A stretch of 64,000 nt of DNA, taken from assembly GCA_964649895.1 (NCBI GenBank), contig CAZYRX010000005.1:6607-70606 (forward strand), given 5' to 3'. Position 1 is the first letter of the stretch; each line of letters opens with the position of its first letter. Source of the stretch: Halanaerobium sp964649895. Its GTDB lineage: Bacteria; Bacillota; Halanaerobiia; Halanaerobiales; Halanaerobiaceae. Shown one piece after another: positions 1-7,844 of this stretch. Made by a program: the position numbers and the translations under genes. The notes beneath the pieces are model-generated. The model was not told where the DNA came from, did not search any database, and saw nothing but the letters and a program-made list of their open reading frames with translations.

Positions 1-990
1 TGTGTCTAATATTTCCTGGTAATAACTTTTTCTTTTCTGTGAAATTTTATCTGGTCTTACAGAGAAAATAATACTATCTGATAAGTATTCAAAAAAACTT
101 GCTGGATTTGAATAATAATAGGGTAAAAATTGCTCAAAACCTGGAAAACGATGTTTTTCTTCTAGATCTTCCAGCATTTTTTTTGCTTTATTTTTTAAAT
201 AATCAGCTTCTTCTAACATATCATTCTCAATAAGCCTCTTAACCGCTTCTCCATATGCTTTTTTAATTTTTGGATATGACCTTTTCACCACATGTTCATC
301 AATGATTAAATTAGCAAAAGGTGGTATTATGATTTCATCAGTTTCTTCTTTTGATCTCTGAGCACTAAGATCAATTTTCCTAATTGAATCGACTTCATCT
401 CCAAAAAGCTCTATTCTAAATGGCTGTTCATCAAGCAGAGTAAATACATCTATTATTCCACCTCTAATACTGTATTGCCCGGGTGCCTCTACCATTTCTT
501 CTCTTTTATAACCTAGCGCAAAAAGTTTTCTTTGGAAATCTTTTAAATCAACTTCTGAATTTCTGTCAATAAAAATACTTTTCTCCCTATATATTTTTTT
601 AGGAGATAGTTTTTTAAAAACAGCTGCAGGAGTAGTTAGTATTATTTTTCTTTGATCTTCATTAAAAAGTAGTTCTGTTAGTACTTTTGTCCTTTCACTC
701 ATAGTTGTTAAATCAGGCATAAGCTGTTCATGAGGGAGAATTTCTTCTTCAGGAAATACTAAAAAGTCGTCTTTATTAATTAATCTCAGTAAATCTTCCT
801 GCATTTGTTGAAGAGAATAATTGTCTGGGAGAAAAAACACAATATCTTTTTCAGCTTTCTCTAAAAAATTAACTGCAAAATAAGAAATTCTGCTGCTGCT
901 CAAGCCGGAAATCCTCATATTTTTTCCATTGATGTTTTTTGAAATATTATTAAATTTTTGATTTTCTAGCAACATCTTTCTAAAATTCAT
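1..990 (-). CDS. mfd: Transcription-repair coupling factor Mfd, N-terminal part (cut by window edge)
   Basis: The frame is open to the left window edge, so only about the first 330 residues are present. They match the UvrB-like N-terminal region of Mfd: LPDNYSLQQMQEDLLRL, FPEEEILPHEQ, then a PGQYSIRGGIIDVF motif and RIELFGDEVDSIR, all typical of Mfd. Mfd removes stalled RNA polymerase and recruits UvrA. The start ATG at 990 has AAGGAG 7 bases before it. The RecG-like helicase half is outside the window. It follows pth on the same strand, the usual Firmicutes order (pth-mfd), with a terminator-like hairpin between them. Confidence 0.93.
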   Translation of the reverse strand, partial: MNFRKMLLENQKFNNISKNINGKNMRISGLSSSRISYFAVNFLEKAEKDIVFFLPDNYSLQQMQEDLLRLINKDDFLVFPEEEILPHEQLMPDLTTMSERTKVLTELLFNEDQRKIILTTPAAVFKKLSPKKIYREKSIFIDRNSEVDLKDFQRKLFALGYKREEMVEAPGQYSIRGGIIDVFTLLDEQPFRIELFGDEVDSIRKIDLSAQRSKEETDEIIIPPFANLIIDEHVVKRSYPKIKKAYGEAVKRLIENDMLEEADYLKNKAKKMLEDLEEKHRFPGFEQFLPYYYSNPASFFEYLSDSIIFSVRPDKISQKRKSYYQEILDT

Positions 991-1022
991 TTAGATTTCT
1001 CCTTAATAATTAAAGCAATGGC

Positions 1023-1051
1023 AAAAGAGCCCCTGCATAGTATGCACGGGC
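1023..1051 (-). terminator. Terminator-like hairpin between pth and mfd
   Basis: On the minus strand GCCCGTGCAT and ATGCAGGGGC pair around a 3-base loop with one internal mismatch (9 of 10 pairs), followed by CTCTTTT. It would end or attenuate transcription from pth into mfd. The U tract is short, so partial read-through is likely. Confidence 0.5.
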
Positions 1052-1054
1052 CTA

Positions 1055-1612
1055 TTATCCATTAAATTTATTCATTGCTTTATGTATATCTTCTTTTAAC
1101 ATTAATTCAACAGCAGAAACAGATTTTTCTATAACATTATTTGCAATATCTTTTTCTTCACCCTGAAACTTGCTTAAAACATAATCACTTACAGATATAT
1201 TTTCAGGCGGTCTTCCAATACCAACCTTCAATCTTTTAAACTGATCTGTACCTATTCTTTCAATAATAGACTTTATGCCATTATGACCGCCGCTTCTACC
1301 ATTTTTTTTAAATCTTATTGTACCTAAATCAAGATCTAAATCATCATGAATAACCAGCAAATTTTCAGGTGGAATTTCATAATATTTCAAAATTTTTTGG
1401 ATAGGCTGACCACTTCTGTTCATGTACTTCATTGGCTGAAAAATCATTATTTTTTCTCCACCAAAAAAATAGTCTCCATAAAGACCATCAAATTTATAAC
1501 TGCTCTTTATAGAATATTTTCTGGCAAGAGCTGCTGTTATCATAAAACCAATATTATGTTTTGTGTTAGCGTATTTTTCACCTGGATTGCCCAGGCCAGC
1601 AATTACTCTCAA
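1055..1612 (-). CDS. pth: Peptidyl-tRNA hydrolase Pth
   Basis: Cleaves peptidyl-tRNA released from stalled ribosomes. Pth hallmarks are visible: RVIAGLGNPGEKYANTKHNIGFM near the N terminus with the catalytic His of KHNIGF, MNRSGQ, HDDLDL and the GRSGGHNGIKSI block. The longest frame begins at TTG 1627, but that codon lies upstream of the GGAGG at about 1620; the TTG at 1612 is 8 bases after GGAGG and gives MRVIAGLGNPG, which fits the family start. That makes 185 residues, normal for bacterial Pth. It lies between the L25 gene and mfd on the same strand, a common arrangement. Confidence 0.95.
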   Translation of the reverse strand: MRVIAGLGNPGEKYANTKHNIGFMITAALARKYSIKSSYKFDGLYGDYFFGGEKIMIFQPMKYMNRSGQPIQKILKYYEIPPENLLVIHDDLDLDLGTIRFKKNGRSGGHNGIKSIIERIGTDQFKRLKVGIGRPPENISVSDYVLSKFQGEEKDIANNVIEKSVSAVELMLKEDIHKAMNKFNG

Positions 1613-1639
1613 CCACAAAACCTCCAAATAAGTAAATTT

Positions 1640-1663
1640 GAGCGCAGTCAGAAGACCGCACTC
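1640..1663. other. Intergenic hairpin between L25 gene and pth
   Basis: Arms 1640-1649 and 1654-1663 form a 10-bp stem with two G-T pairs and a 4-base loop. No U tract follows on minus (AAATTTAC), so it looks more like a processing or partial attenuation structure than a true terminator for the L25 gene; the pth ribosome site follows about 20 bases later. Confidence 0.35.
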
Positions 1664-1677
1664 ATTATTATTTACTA

Positions 1678-2361
1678 TTAATATTCTTTTTCTTCCCAGT
1701 CTTCGCTTTCTTCTTCTCCTTCTTCGCCTTCTTCTCCTTCTTCTTCTTCACCAATAACTTCTGGCTCTAAGAACTCTTCTTCCTCTTCTTCCTCTTCTTC
1801 TTCTATAAGCTCTGTAGGTGTAACAACAGTTACAATTACTTCATCAATATCAGTTACCAGATCAATACCTTCTGGAAGTTCAAGATCTGATACTGCTAAA
1901 GAATCTCCCATTTCTAGCTCAGAAATATCAAGAGTGATTTCGGAAGGGATTTCAGCAGGCAAAGCATCAATCTCAATGTTTCTGATTAGCTGCTGCAGCA
2001 CTCCACCTTCATGTACACCAGCTGCTGTACCTTCTAAATTCAATGGTACAGAAACTGTAATCTTTTCGTCCATAGATATAAATTGAAAATCAACATGTAA
2101 CAAATTCTTTTTAATTACATCTCTCTGAAAATCTTTGATTATTACAGTTGCCTCTCCACTATCCTCTTCTGCAAATGAAAGATCAATAATTGCATTTGAA
2201 AAAAGAATTTTTTCAATATCTTGTGGATTTACTTTAATTGATTTAGGCTCATTTCCTCTACCATAAACAACACCAGGAATTTGACCGCTTCTTCTTATTT
2301 TACGGGCAGCTCCCTTTCCAGTTTTAGTCCTCGTTTCCACTTCAATAGAATGTCTTTCCAT
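1678..2361 (-). CDS. rplY: Ribosomal protein L25 of the TL5/CTC type with a long acidic tail
   Basis: 227 residues. Residues 1 to about 90 are the L25 5S-rRNA binding domain (TGKGAARKIRRSGQIPGVVYG; HVDFQ), and about 95-185 are the CTC C-terminal beta domain (VPLNLEGTAAGV, PAEIPSEITLDIS). The last 40 residues are almost all Glu with some Gly, Ser and Trp; CTC tails are often acidic but this one is long and low-complexity. It has its own sigma-A-like promoter 88 bases upstream and an AGGAGAGG site before ATG. Known members bind 5S rRNA and in Bacillus belong to the general stress response. Confidence 0.93.
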   Translation of the reverse strand: MERHSIEVETRTKTGKGAARKIRRSGQIPGVVYGRGNEPKSIKVNPQDIEKILFSNAIIDLSFAEEDSGEATVIIKDFQRDVIKKNLLHVDFQFISMDEKITVSVPLNLEGTAAGVHEGGVLQQLIRNIEIDALPAEIPSEITLDISELEMGDSLAVSDLELPEGIDLVTDIDEVIVTVVTPTELIEEEEEEEEEEFLEPEVIGEEEEGEEGEEGEEESEDWEEKEY

Positions 2362-2448
2362 GACTATCCTCTCCTTGCATAAATTAAATTTAAAGCCAGT
2401 AAAATTAGACGCTGGCAGGTCTGCAATTAATAAAACATAACAAATTTT

Positions 2449-2477
2449 ATTATAACATCAATATAAATTTTAAACAA
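2449..2477 (-). promoter_or_regulatory. Sigma-A-like promoter of the L25 gene
   Basis: On minus, TTGTTT (2477-2472) and TATAAT (2454-2449) are separated by 17 bases. It predicts a leader of about 80 bases before the L25 ATG and separates this gene from prs upstream. Confidence 0.65.
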
Positions 2478-2567
2478 GTGATTTATAAGATTTGTTTGAT
2501 TTTATATTAAAATACTATAAACTAAAACGATACAAAGATATTTGCTGAGATTATAAGGAACTATAAT

Positions 2568-3509
2568 TTAAAACAAAACACTTACTGATAAATCTTTGAA
2601 AATCCTGTCAATTGCTTCTCCTAACAGGGGAGCAACAGATAAAACTTCCAAATTTTCTAATCCATGGTCTTCTTGAGCAATTGTATTTGTTACAACGATC
2701 TTGCTTATCGGAGCATTTTTTAATCTCTCAACAGCAGGGCCAGAGAAAAGCGCATGTGTTCCACAAGCATATATATCTTTTGCCCCTTTTTCTTTTAATA
2801 CAGATGCAGCAGCTGTTATAGTACCAGCAGTATCAATCATATCATCAAGCAGTATTACATTTTTCCCATCAACTTCCCCAATAACATTCATAACTTCAGC
2901 TACATTAGCTTTTGGTCTTCTCTTATCAATAATTGCCATTGGAATATCTAAACTTTCTGCAAAAGAGCGAACTCTTTTTACAGAGCCAACATCAGGAGCT
3001 ACTGCGATTAAATTAGAGCGATCAAAATCTTTAAAATAATCTACCATAATCGGTGATGCATAAAGATGATCTACCGGAATATCAAAAAAACCTTGAATTT
3101 GTGAAGCATGAAAATCAATAGACAAAATTCTTCTGGCTCCAGCTTGAGTAAGTAGATTTGCAACTAGTTTTGAAGTGATAGGATCTCTGGGATTCGCTTT
3201 TCTATCCTGTCTTGCATAACCATAATATGGAATAACTGCAGTAATTCTACGAGCAGAAGCTCTTCTCAGAGCATCAATAATAATTAACAACTCCATTAGA
3301 TTTTCATTAACTGGTGGAGAAGTTGGTTGAACAACAAAAACATCAGCACCACGAACAGTTTCAAAAGTTCTGACACTAATTTCTCCATCTTTAAAACGAC
3401 CCACTTCTGCATTAACAAGCTCGGTCCCGAGATATTCACAAAGATCTTCGGCTAATTTAGGATGAGAATTTCCAGTAAATATTTTTAGCTGTTCACTATA
3501 AGTTGACAT
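2568..3509 (-). CDS. prs: Ribose-phosphate pyrophosphokinase (PRPP synthetase)
   Basis: Makes PRPP from ribose 5-phosphate and ATP for purine, pyrimidine, His and Trp synthesis. 313 residues, the usual length of class I enzymes. Visible motifs: FKDGEISVR, the flexible-loop region YGYARQDRK, SIDFHASQIQGFF with the metal-binding His, and the PRPP loop VILLDDMIDTAGTI at about 217-230. ATG has GGGGG 8 bases upstream. It follows glmU by 45 bases on the same strand, the standard glmU-prs-ctc order of Firmicutes. Confidence 0.97.
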   Translation of the reverse strand: MSTYSEQLKIFTGNSHPKLAEDLCEYLGTELVNAEVGRFKDGEISVRTFETVRGADVFVVQPTSPPVNENLMELLIIIDALRRASARRITAVIPYYGYARQDRKANPRDPITSKLVANLLTQAGARRILSIDFHASQIQGFFDIPVDHLYASPIMVDYFKDFDRSNLIAVAPDVGSVKRVRSFAESLDIPMAIIDKRRPKANVAEVMNVIGEVDGKNVILLDDMIDTAGTITAAASVLKEKGAKDIYACGTHALFSGPAVERLKNAPISKIVVTNTIAQEDHGLENLEVLSVAPLLGEAIDRIFKDLSVSVLF

Positions 3510-3554
3510 TTTCTAACCCCCAATACATTAATTTAGAAAATCATTCCCAAATAA

Positions 3555-4910
3555 TCATTTTTTATAGATACGGGCAGGTACACCCATAACTGTTTGATTT
3601 TTTTCTATATCTTTTGTTACAACAGATCCAGCAGCAGTTTTTGCATTATCACCAATCTTTAATGGGGCAATCAAAATAGAATCACTTCCAATAAATACAT
3701 CTTTCCCTACTTTTGTTTGATGTTTGTTTTCACCATCATAATTAGCAAAGATGGTGCCAGCACCTATATTAGTTCTTTCACCAATTTCAGCATCTCCTGC
3801 ATAACATAAATGAGGTACTTTTGCTCCACTTTTAACCTTTGTTTTCTTCAATTCAACAAAATCGCCTATTTTACAGTTGTCTGCAACTTGTGAGCCCGGT
3901 CTTAAATACGCAAAAGGACCTACATCTGTATTTTCTCCTACTGAACTATTTCTAATAATTGTATTTGATAAAATATTTACATTAGAAGCTATTTCTGCAT
4001 CTTGAAGTCTACAGTGAGGGTTAATAACTGTATTTTTACCGATTGTTGTTTCACCTTCTAAATAACAGAAGGGATAGATTATTACATCCCTATCAATTTT
4101 CACTTCAGCATCTATATATGTATTTTGGGGGTCTATAATAGTAACTCCATTATCAAAATGTTTATTTATTATTCTTTTTCTTAATACTTTTTCGGCATCT
4201 GCAAGCTGTTTACGTGTATTAATACCTATAATTTCTTCCGGATTAGATACAGTAAAAGTATCAATGTCTTTTCCATTTTCTACTGCAAATTCAACTAAAT
4301 CTGTTAAATAATACTCATCCTGCGCATTATTGTTATCCATATTTTTCAAGAAAAGAGTAAGCAGCTTCGAATCAACACAATAAACACCACTATTAACTTC
4401 CTTAATTTTTTTTAGATCTTCATCTGCATCTTTTTCTTCTATAATAGCATTTAATTTTCCAGAATCATCTTTAAGAATTCTTCCATATCCTTCAGGATTT
4501 GAAAAAATTGCTGTCATAACTGATAAATCAGAATTATTTTCTTTGTGGTTTTCAACAAATTTAGAAACAGTTTCTTTTCTAAGTAATGGAGTATCTCCAT
4601 ATAGAATTAAGACAGGTCCTGAATGATTATCAATATATTCTGATGCCTGTTTAACTGCATGACCTGTACCCAGTTGTTTTTGCTGAATTACATAATCTAT
4701 GTCTAAATTATAGAGATCCTTCAATTCTAATTTTACCTGTTCTTTTTGATGTCCAACTACATTGATGATTTTAGTTGATAGATCATCAAGAGTATGAATA
4801 ACATGTTTAATAATTGCCTTACCTGCAGCTTTATGTAAAACCTTGATTTTATCAGATTTCATTCTTGTACCCTTACCCGCTGCAAGAATAACACTTAAAA
4901 AATCAGCCAT
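3555..4910 (-). CDS. glmU: Bifunctional GlmU: GlcN-1-P acetyltransferase and UDP-GlcNAc pyrophosphorylase
   Basis: Makes UDP-GlcNAc for peptidoglycan and other envelope glycans. 451 residues. The N-terminal pyrophosphorylase domain has LAAGKGTRMKS at about 9-19 and GTGHAVKQA plus GDTPLL; the C-terminal half shows left-handed beta-helix hexapeptides and the acetyltransferase signature near PFAYLRPGSQ and NYDGENKHQT. ATG 4910 is chosen over TTG 4913 because AAAGGAGG lies 8 bases before the ATG. The start overlaps the stop of the exonuclease gene by 8 bases, so the two are probably translationally coupled. Confidence 0.96.
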   Translation of the reverse strand: MADFLSVILAAGKGTRMKSDKIKVLHKAAGKAIIKHVIHTLDDLSTKIINVVGHQKEQVKLELKDLYNLDIDYVIQQKQLGTGHAVKQASEYIDNHSGPVLILYGDTPLLRKETVSKFVENHKENNSDLSVMTAIFSNPEGYGRILKDDSGKLNAIIEEKDADEDLKKIKEVNSGVYCVDSKLLTLFLKNMDNNNAQDEYYLTDLVEFAVENGKDIDTFTVSNPEEIIGINTRKQLADAEKVLRKRIINKHFDNGVTIIDPQNTYIDAEVKIDRDVIIYPFCYLEGETTIGKNTVINPHCRLQDAEIASNVNILSNTIIRNSSVGENTDVGPFAYLRPGSQVADNCKIGDFVELKKTKVKSGAKVPHLCYAGDAEIGERTNIGAGTIFANYDGENKHQTKVGKDVFIGSDSILIAPLKIGDNAKTAAGSVVTKDIEKNQTVMGVPARIYKK

Positions 4911-5760
4911 CAATAAGTCCTCCTTTATTTACAATAGAAAATTCTATTCTATCATTAAATAAACTTCTATTTTCTTTTTTAATAACCCGCTGTACCTTAA
5001 AGTCAAAAGATTTATTAGAGAATTCCCCATTCATCATATATTGTCTTATTAATAAAGTAAAAAGTGCATCTTTCAAACCATATTGTACGAGTAAAGACGG
5101 ATCGGAATAGGCTGTATCTAAATCTGGGGCTGAATGATCAAATAATTTTTTTGCAGTATCGTTCAAACCATAACCACCCAAAATATTTGCTAAATTACTG
5201 TAGTACATTAAATCCATCGTATCATCATAAAAATAAAGCTCTGGCAGTCTTCTTGCTGCAGCAGTTTCTAGTATTGAAACATCAGAATTAAAATTATGAC
5301 CCACAAGCAAGTCTGGTTTATGTTCATTTATAATCTGCCTTAAATATTTAATGCCTTTTTTGGGATCAACACTTGGTGCAATATCTTCATTAGTAAATAT
5401 AACACCAGAGTCAATGATCTTATTAGTATCCATTACAACAAACTGAATTAGATCAAGTTTGCTCTTATAGTATTCTGTATCTACTGCCATTATCTTTTTT
5501 GCTTTTGGTTTTTTGCTCCAGAAAGGATTAGCTTTGAATGTTACTAATTCATCATACAATTCATCTAAAGAAAATAGTTGTTCTATAATATCAGGTTGGT
5601 TTTCTGCATTTATTAGGTTTATTAAATCCCTTGTTTCAGCTTTCTTGAATTTTTCTTCAGTTGGATATTTACGCATAATTTTTTTTAGTCTTTTTCCTCT
5701 ACCCAAAACTAAAGCTAGTTTAAATCGATAGAGGTCACTTGCCATCACATATGGTTGCAT
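4903..5760 (-). CDS. DEDDy-type 3'-5' exonuclease-like protein with novel N-terminal region
   Basis: 285 residues. Residues about 88-245 carry the three exonuclease motifs of the RNase H-like DEDD fold: AVDTEY (D94, E96), GHNFNSD (D160) and YGLKDA (Y227, D231), so it is the DEDDy subtype with all acidic residues in place. Residues 1-80 are a basic, helical region (LGRGKRLKKIMRKYPTEEKF) that could be a helix-hairpin-helix-like nucleic acid binding part; this is a guess. No polymerase, HRDC or helicase domain is present. It overlaps glmU by 8 bases and starts the glmU-prs run. The substrate (DNA or RNA) cannot be told from sequence. Confidence 0.7.
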   Translation of the reverse strand: MQPYVMASDLYRFKLALVLGRGKRLKKIMRKYPTEEKFKKAETRDLINLINAENQPDIIEQLFSLDELYDELVTFKANPFWSKKPKAKKIMAVDTEYYKSKLDLIQFVVMDTNKIIDSGVIFTNEDIAPSVDPKKGIKYLRQIINEHKPDLLVGHNFNSDVSILETAAARRLPELYFYDDTMDLMYYSNLANILGGYGLNDTAKKLFDHSAPDLDTAYSDPSLLVQYGLKDALFTLLIRQYMMNGEFSNKSFDFKVQRVIKKENRSLFNDRIEFSIVNKGGLIDG

Positions 5761-5865
5761 TTACTTAAATCCCTCAAATCTAATTGTATATAGATGGACA
5801 TTATTATTCCATCATATGTCTTTAATCGCTTGAAGTATAACAGAGAACAAGAGCTTTGTCAAGAT

Positions 5866-5898
5866 AAAAAAATCACACTACTCGATCGAGCAGTGTGA
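5866..5898 (-). terminator. Rho-independent terminator after spoVG
   Basis: Minus-strand stem TCACACTGCTCG / CGAGTAGTGTGA around a short centre (one G-T pair), arms 5873-5898, followed by seven T. It lies 22 bases after the spoVG stop. Confidence 0.9.
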
Positions 5899-5919
5899 TA
5901 AAATTTAAAACAAAACCAA

Positions 5920-6189
5920 TCATGCCCCTGCAAGCTTCTGATCGAATTTTTCGAGAACTCTATTCTCTAGAGTATCCCTTAGCTTAGCAGAAATAGGAAA
6001 ACAGACATCCTGAAACTCCCCATTCCTTCTTCTCCTAGCTGGCATCGATAAAAAAATGCCATTTTTCCCTTCTATAATACGCATATCGCGTATTACAAGT
6101 GATTCATCAAAAGTAACTGTAGCATATGCCTGCACCATACTTCCATTAATATCCACCGGAAAAACCCTAACATCTGTAATCTCCACTAA
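5920..6189 (-). CDS. spoVG: SpoVG, RNA-binding regulator
   Basis: 89 residues beginning MEITDVRVFPV, with FLSMPARRRRNGEFQDVCFPI in the middle; this is near-diagnostic for SpoVG, a small nucleic-acid-binding regulator of sporulation, cell division or virulence genes in Firmicutes. The longest frame starts at GTG 6198, but that codon overlaps the ribosome site AAGGTGG. GTG 6189, eight bases after it, gives the family N terminus, so it is chosen. The gene is monocistronic: own promoter upstream, strong terminator downstream. Confidence 0.95.
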   Translation of the reverse strand, partial: LVEITDVRVFPVDINGSMVQAYATVTFDESLVIRDMRIIEGKNGIFLSMPARRRRNGEFQDVCFPISAKLRDTLENRVLEKFDQKLAGA

Positions 6190-6199
6190 ATACACCACC

Positions 6200-6237
6200 T
6201 TTTGGAATTATATGTTAATTATATTATAATTCCAAAA
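6200..6237. promoter_or_regulatory. Perfect 13-bp palindrome overlapping the spoVG -10 region (operator candidate)
   Basis: Arms TTTTGGAATTATA (6200-6212) and TATAATTCCAAAA (6225-6237) are perfect reverse complements, 12 bases apart. The upstream arm contains the -10 TATAAT, and the downstream arm reaches the ribosome site. The predicted start of transcription falls between the arms, so the palindrome cannot fold in the mRNA and would act as DNA. Confidence 0.6.
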
Positions 6238-6251
6238 ACTGTAAAAGTCAA
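6223..6251 (-). promoter_or_regulatory. spoVG promoter, sigma-A type
   Basis: Minus strand TTGACT (6251-6246), 17-base spacer, TATAAT (6228-6223). Predicted start near 6216, leader of about 27 bases. In Bacillus subtilis spoVG is sigma-H driven; this site instead fits sigma-A. Confidence 0.8.
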
Positions 6252-6256
6252 GGTTT

Positions 6257-7249
6257 TTATATATTTTTTTCTATAAATTTCCACAACTCGTCTTTTGTAG
6301 GGGGTTCAAACACCTTTTTTTCGCCGTTCTCAATAATATATTGTCCACTTTTCAGTAATTTACCAACTCTTGATATATTTATATCGTTATTTTTGAATAT
6401 TTCCTTTAAATTTATTTCTTCTGGTGCTGCCATCAGCATAGTTCCTGATGAAATAAGTCCAGCCGGATCCATATTCAATTTATTACAAATATCTGCAACC
6501 TCACTACTAATATTAAAGTTATCTTTTTCTATAAGATAACCTAAATTTGAGGCTGCAGCCATTTCTGCAACAGCCCCATATACTCCACCCTCAGTTACAT
6601 CATGCAGAGCTTTCACTCCATTTTTTCTAGCAATTCTACTCTCCGGCAGAACACTCAACTTATTAATATATTTTTTTACCGATCGAATTGAATCAGGTTT
6701 AACTCCTTCTTTGAGTAAATAGTTTTCATATTCATTAGCCAGAATAAAAGAACCTTCGATTCCCATACCTTTCGATATATATAATATATCCCCAGCTTCT
6801 GCAGAAGAACTAGAAGTTAATTCATTTTTTTTAGCTTTTCCTAAAGAAGTAACAACTATAATCGGTTTATTTACCAGATCAGTAATCTCCGTATGGCCAC
6901 CAAGCACTTCAACATCTATCTCTTTAGCAGTTGCAACTATATCTTCCATAATTTCTTCTGATTTCTCTTCTTCTAATTCTGGGGGAAGAAGTAAAACGAC
7001 CTGAATCCCAAAAGGTTCTGCACCTGCTGCAGCAATATCATTACATGCGACATTTACAGCTAGAAATCCTGCATTTCGTTCTGCTCCTGTAATAGGATCA
7101 GAAGAAACCACCAGCATATAATCACCAAAATCTATGACCGCACTATCTTCTCCAGGTCCAGCTGGCACAAGAACATCTGATCTAAAATGATCTATTTTAT
7201 CTAAAATAACTTTTTTTAATTTATTTCCAGCAACTTTTCCAATTTCCAT
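6257..7249 (-). CDS. AIR-synthase-superfamily protein (HypE/PurM/ThiL-like), specific role unknown
   Basis: 330 residues. The N-terminal AIRS domain has GPGEDSAVIDFGDYMLVVSSDPI followed by NVACNDIAAAGAEP; the C-terminal domain has HDVTEGGVYGAVAEMA, both typical of ATP-binding AIRS proteins such as HypE. No hyp genes are near, so hydrogenase maturation is not supported here. The ATG at 7249 is preferred to GTG 7258, which has no spaced ribosome site. It follows the ECF S-component gene after 5 bases and is probably in the glnR-glnA transcript; a link to uptake or phosphorylation of a vitamin-like substrate is possible but unproven. Confidence 0.75.
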   Translation of the reverse strand: MEIGKVAGNKLKKVILDKIDHFRSDVLVPAGPGEDSAVIDFGDYMLVVSSDPITGAERNAGFLAVNVACNDIAAAGAEPFGIQVVLLLPPELEEEKSEEIMEDIVATAKEIDVEVLGGHTEITDLVNKPIIVVTSLGKAKKNELTSSSSAEAGDILYISKGMGIEGSFILANEYENYLLKEGVKPDSIRSVKKYINKLSVLPESRIARKNGVKALHDVTEGGVYGAVAEMAAASNLGYLIEKDNFNISSEVADICNKLNMDPAGLISSGTMLMAAPEEINLKEIFKNNDINISRVGKLLKSGQYIIENGEKKVFEPPTKDELWKFIEKNI

Positions 7250-7254
7250 TTCTA

Positions 7255-7791
7255 TCACTTCCCAAAATAATTATCAAGATGATGAGATAATGGAATAGCA
7301 AGTACTCCACCTATTAACATCTGGGCAAAATCAATCCCAATTTCTGGAAGAACAACTGCCCAACTTAATAGAAATGCTTTTGTCAAAGCATAACCAATTA
7401 TCATTATATTCCCACCTATAGTAATGGCAAAAATCTTGCGCTCTATACCTGATCTCTTTTTAGTTCCAGCAATTTTACCAACAACAAATCCTTCAATTCC
7501 TTTTATCAAAAAAGTAAATGGGGCCCAAATTGAATATCCTAAAATAATATCCATTAGTGCTGAACCTACTCCACCAGCCACAGCACCTGCTTTACCACCA
7601 AAGGTTAAAGCAATTGTGTAAATAGCGACCTCTCCTAAATTAAAATAAGAACTGCTTGGCCCTGGAATATGTAAATAAGTTGCTACAGAAGTAAAAGCAA
7701 TAAATAATGCTAAAAAAGAAAGAGATCTTGTATCTAAATGCTGCATATCCAGTTTTTTAAGATGATCCTGTATATTATCTCTACCTTCCAT
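7255..7791 (-). CDS. ECF transporter S component family membrane protein
   Basis: 178 residues with about five or six membrane segments and the pattern FNLGEVAIYTIALTFGGKAGAVAGGVGSALMDII, typical of the ECF riboflavin-type substrate-binding (S) subunit family. S components bind vitamins or other micronutrients and use a shared ECF ATPase module, which is not in this window. The longest frame begins at TTG 7809, but the TTG is part of the ribosome site region; ATG 7791 is 9 bases after GAGGAGG. It sits 53 bases after glnA with no terminator between, and 5 bases before the AIRS-like gene. Ligand unknown. Confidence 0.75.
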   Translation of the reverse strand: MEGRDNIQDHLKKLDMQHLDTRSLSFLALFIAFTSVATYLHIPGPSSSYFNLGEVAIYTIALTFGGKAGAVAGGVGSALMDIILGYSIWAPFTFLIKGIEGFVVGKIAGTKKRSGIERKIFAITIGGNIMIIGYALTKAFLLSWAVVLPEIGIDFAQMLIGGVLAIPLSHHLDNYFGK

Positions 7792-7844
7792 AGGTATTTG
7801 CCTCCTCAATATCTCTGCTTAATTTCTTTTAAATTAATCATTTA

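Noticed and set aside
6257..7249. hypE of hydrogenase maturation
   Set aside because: The fold matches, but no other hyp gene or hydrogenase is near and the HypE C-terminal Cys is not seen at the end.
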